From the NCBI GenBank assembly GCA_942493375.1, contig OW818698.1, positions 1,116,001-1,180,000 of the forward strand: a stretch of 64,000 bases of DNA, in the 5' to 3' direction. The stretch comes from G942493375 sp942493375. Lineage in GTDB: Bacteria; Armatimonadota; UBA5829. Below the pieces are notes generated by a model. The model saw only the letters and a program-made list of their open reading frames with translations, searched no databases and had not been told where the DNA came from. The translations under genes were made by a program, and so were the position numbers. How positions within the stretch are numbered: position 1 is the first letter of the stretch; each line of letters starts with the position of its first letter. Below, piece by piece: positions 62,067 through 64,000 of the stretch.

Positions 62067-64000
62067 CTATTTCACCAGCACCTCAAAGAACCTTGCCATA
62101 TTTCTTTCGGGCAGTTTTACGTTTAATACAGAGTTGATAGCATCCCACTCGAACACGCAGTTGGGTTCTGATGGATATGCACATCGGACTTCTGTATTCT
62201 TGCCTTTCATACATTTCACCGGCAACTGGCGGGTAGCTTCTGATGATTCCAGTCTCCATACGGCTATATATGCTCTGTCTTTGGATTGTAGACCCAGGCT
62301 TATCCAACCATCTCCCATTCTTGGTACCTTGATTGGCCAGAAAGGGACGCTTTCGGGAATGTATTTTCGAATGCTTTTGTAGACGTCCAGGGCTTCTTTT
62401 ACCAGAGAGAGGTTCTCATCGGTCATCTGGTCGATTCTTCCGCTCTGGTTGACCCTCATCAGCATTGCGTTGATCATGTTGTAGATAACAGCCTCTTTGT
62501 CGGAATCTTTCAGAGGGTAGGACCAGATACCGGCCTGCTCCGGAGTTATAGCGGTTAAAGCTGCTCCTGCGATAGCTGAGGTTTTGATGTAGTCCGTCTG
62601 GTCGCTGGTGGACTGGATGCTGTGCTTGTCTAGTAACCCATAAGTTGCACGCATGCCTCCGCTGGCACATGCCTCGATTACCAGTTCAGGATACCGGGCA
62701 AAAACATCACTCAGCCATTCATTATATGCGCGGTTGTGCTGCAGCAGACCGTCCCCGAAGCTGTCGGAATCGATTTGGGTGCCTGTGCCTGCATTGATGT
62801 TGTAATCCATCTTGATGTAGCCGACGCCATAGTCCTTGACCAGCCTGTCGACCACTGAGTTTGCATGGGCAATGACTTCCGGGTTGCGGTAATCTAGCTG
62901 ATAGCGACCATGGTCGATCACCCTCTTGCCGTGGCGCATGAAGAACCAGTTGTCGGGGACCCTTGATGCAATCGGGGAATTGACTCCGACAACCTCAAGC
63001 TCTAGCCATAGTCCGGGGACCATACCCTTTGATCGGATATATGCAAGAGTCGCTTCAATGCCTTCAGGGAAGCGTTCAATAGAGGGCAGCCATTCACCGA
63101 CCGTATCCCACCAGAAGCCAGCGGAATACCATCCGGCATCGATGACATAATACTCACAACCGATGCGCGCTGCTGCATCTATGAGAGGAACTTCCAGCTC
63201 TGCAGTTGGTTCGGCGAAGAGGCAGTTCATGTAGTCATTAAATACAATTGGCAGCTCTATGTTGTCTTTGTTCGGACGGCGGATAACTCTGCGGTAATGT
63301 GTCATCTCCTGGAATGCAGCTTCTATACCCCCGTTGACTACACATACTGCTGCAGTAGCGGAAACGAATGTCTCCCCGGGTTTGAGGTTCTTCCACCAAT
63401 GGTTCTCGTTTTCTGTAGGTCCGCTCAGCTGCAGGTAGAGCCGGTTCGGGTTGGTGCTGCTGAGTTCCCAGGCCCAGGAACCATCATTCTCAATCTGCCA
63501 GCAGAGGACGGTTTTGGCTTCAGTGTTCTCATAGCAACCCATTGGCAGGTAATTAGAACAAGACCAGGTCCCGGTGCTGCTGTAAGCTATTCTATTGACT
63601 GAGAATATATTCACAGGGGACAGACCAAACTCCGGCAGCGTGCCTCTTTGCCACTGGAACTCTCCATGCCATGCATTATAAGGTATATAGAGCTCAGATT
63701 TCTTCTCCCATGAACTCAACCCCTCTTTATCAATCCCGGTCAATGCAAATGAAGTCACATACTCCAGCCCCATATCTGCATCGCCAGTGTTCTTAACCTC
63801 TGTCCAGGAACGGACAACTGGAATGCCGGAGTAGAACTGAAAATGGCTGGTGACTGAGATGCTATCGTCCCCCTGCTCTATCTCGAGCTTTCGGCCCAGG
63901 TTATTGACTGTGTCCGAATCCCCCTGATATTTCAACCGTCCACCAGGCATAGTTCCGGTGTGTTTGGAGCCGTGGTGATCATCCTGATCCTCCCCGGTCA
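62067..64000 (-). CDS. GH36-like alpha-galactosidase, N-terminus beyond the window
   Basis: The frame is open to the right edge, so the beginning is missing. About 644 residues are visible, and the upstream codons read TGEDQDDHHGSKHTGT before the first in-window Met, as in melibiase N-terminal regions. The N-terminal beta-supersandwich (HGEFQWQRGTLPEFGLSPVN) leads into the TIM-barrel with YYVIDAGWYSAGFWWDTVGEW. GYIKMDYNINAGTG carries the nucleophile Asp (codon 62805-62807). STSDQTDY carries the acid/base Asp. The last ~80 residues are the C-terminal beta domain. It releases alpha-linked galactose from oligosaccharides or galactomannan. No signal peptide can be judged. A hairpin lies downstream. 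Confidence 0.92.
   Translation of the reverse strand, partial: TGEDQDDHHGSKHTGTMPGGRLKYQGDSDTVNNLGRKLEIEQGDDSISVTSHFQFYSGIPVVRSWTEVKNTGDADMGLEYVTSFALTGIDKEGLSSWEKKSELYIPYNAWHGEFQWQRGTLPEFGLSPVNIFSVNRIAYSSTGTWSCSNYLPMGCYENTEAKTVLCWQIENDGSWAWELSSTNPNRLYLQLSGPTENENHWWKNLKPGETFVSATAAVCVVNGGIEAAFQEMTHYRRVIRRPNKDNIELPIVFNDYMNCLFAEPTAELEVPLIDAAARIGCEYYVIDAGWYSAGFWWDTVGEWLPSIERFPEGIEATLAYIRSKGMVPGLWLELEVVGVNSPIASRVPDNWFFMRHGKRVIDHGRYQLDYRNPEVIAHANSVVDRLVKDYGVGYIKMDYNINAGTGTQIDSDSFGDGLLQHNRAYNEWLSDVFARYPELVIEACASGGMRATYGLLDKHSIQSTSDQTDYIKTSAIAGAALTAITPEQAGIWSYPLKDSDKEAVIYNMINAMLMRVNQSGRIDQMTDENLSLVKEALDVYKSIRKYIPESVPFWPIKVPRMGDGWISLGLQSKDRAYIAVWRLESSEATRQLPVKCMKGKNTEVRCAYPSEPNCVFEWDAINSVLNVKLPERNMARFFEVLVK

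Noticed and set aside
1..64000. tRNA or rRNA genes
   Set aside because: No cloverleaf with a GGTTCGAATCC-like T-arm and no rRNA-like stretch was seen in any gap.

Overview
This is a bacterial chromosomal window of moderate GC. It has strong AGGAGG-type ribosome sites, sigma70-like promoters, frequent TTG starts, and many Sec or lipoprotein signal peptides. The gene content is rich in large secreted carbohydrate-active proteins: DUF4838, GH36, heparinase II/III-like, GH123/DUF4091-like, beta-propeller and TIM-barrel proteins with CBM-like domains. There is no SusC/SusD or TonB system. Together with MttB-like/URO-D-like methyltransferases, a HAF-repeat/post-COAP-1-like protein and a PurO-type IMP cyclohydrolase, this suggests a free-living polysaccharide degrader from a poorly sampled phylum (Armatimonadota, Lentisphaerota, Planctomycetota or Hydrogenedentota-like). 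I cannot fix the phylum from sequence alone.

Layout. 1-1.2 kb: end of a DUF4838 protein. 1.2-3.7 kb: repeat-rich spacer, D-lyxose isomerase-like gene and a LacI-type regulator with a clear promoter and operator. 3.76-5.62 kb: a complete IS1182-like element. 5.8-14.1 kb: ABC-F ATPase, two tandem paralogous poly-glycine lipoproteins and TspO. 14.4-21.2 kb: a 1246-aa secreted glycosidase-like protein and a PAS/GAF/PP2C phosphatase. 21.5-27.9 kb: CopA with an N-terminal cupredoxin-like domain, a URO-D/MttB-like methyltransferase operon and signal peptidase I. 28-36.2 kb: secreted proteins, a HAD phosphatase, and a degenerate CheB-like gene overlapping pilB. 36.3-38.8 kb: PurO and an AbiE toxin-antitoxin pair. 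39-64 kb: mostly secreted glycan-active proteins, interrupted by a VapBC-like pair, orphan antitoxin paralogs and an HNH protein. The last gene (GH36) runs off the right edge.

The secreted hydrolases mostly stand alone, each with its own signal peptide, rather than in one polycistronic locus. They look like extracellular attack on galactose-, uronic acid- or amino sugar-containing polymers, with products fed to a simple sugar metabolism (lyxose isomerase, beta-PGM-like HAD). Nearly every intergenic gap carries short palindromic dispersed repeats of at least seven families. Several sit between convergent genes where they could act as terminators, and one has overwritten the 3' end of an antitoxin gene.

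The points most worth a second look are the CheB-like protein that has lost its catalytic Ser and His and is translationally coupled to pilB, the corrinoid-type methyltransferase pair without a corrinoid protein, the tandem poly-Gly lipoproteins, and the repeat-driven decay of the antitoxin family.
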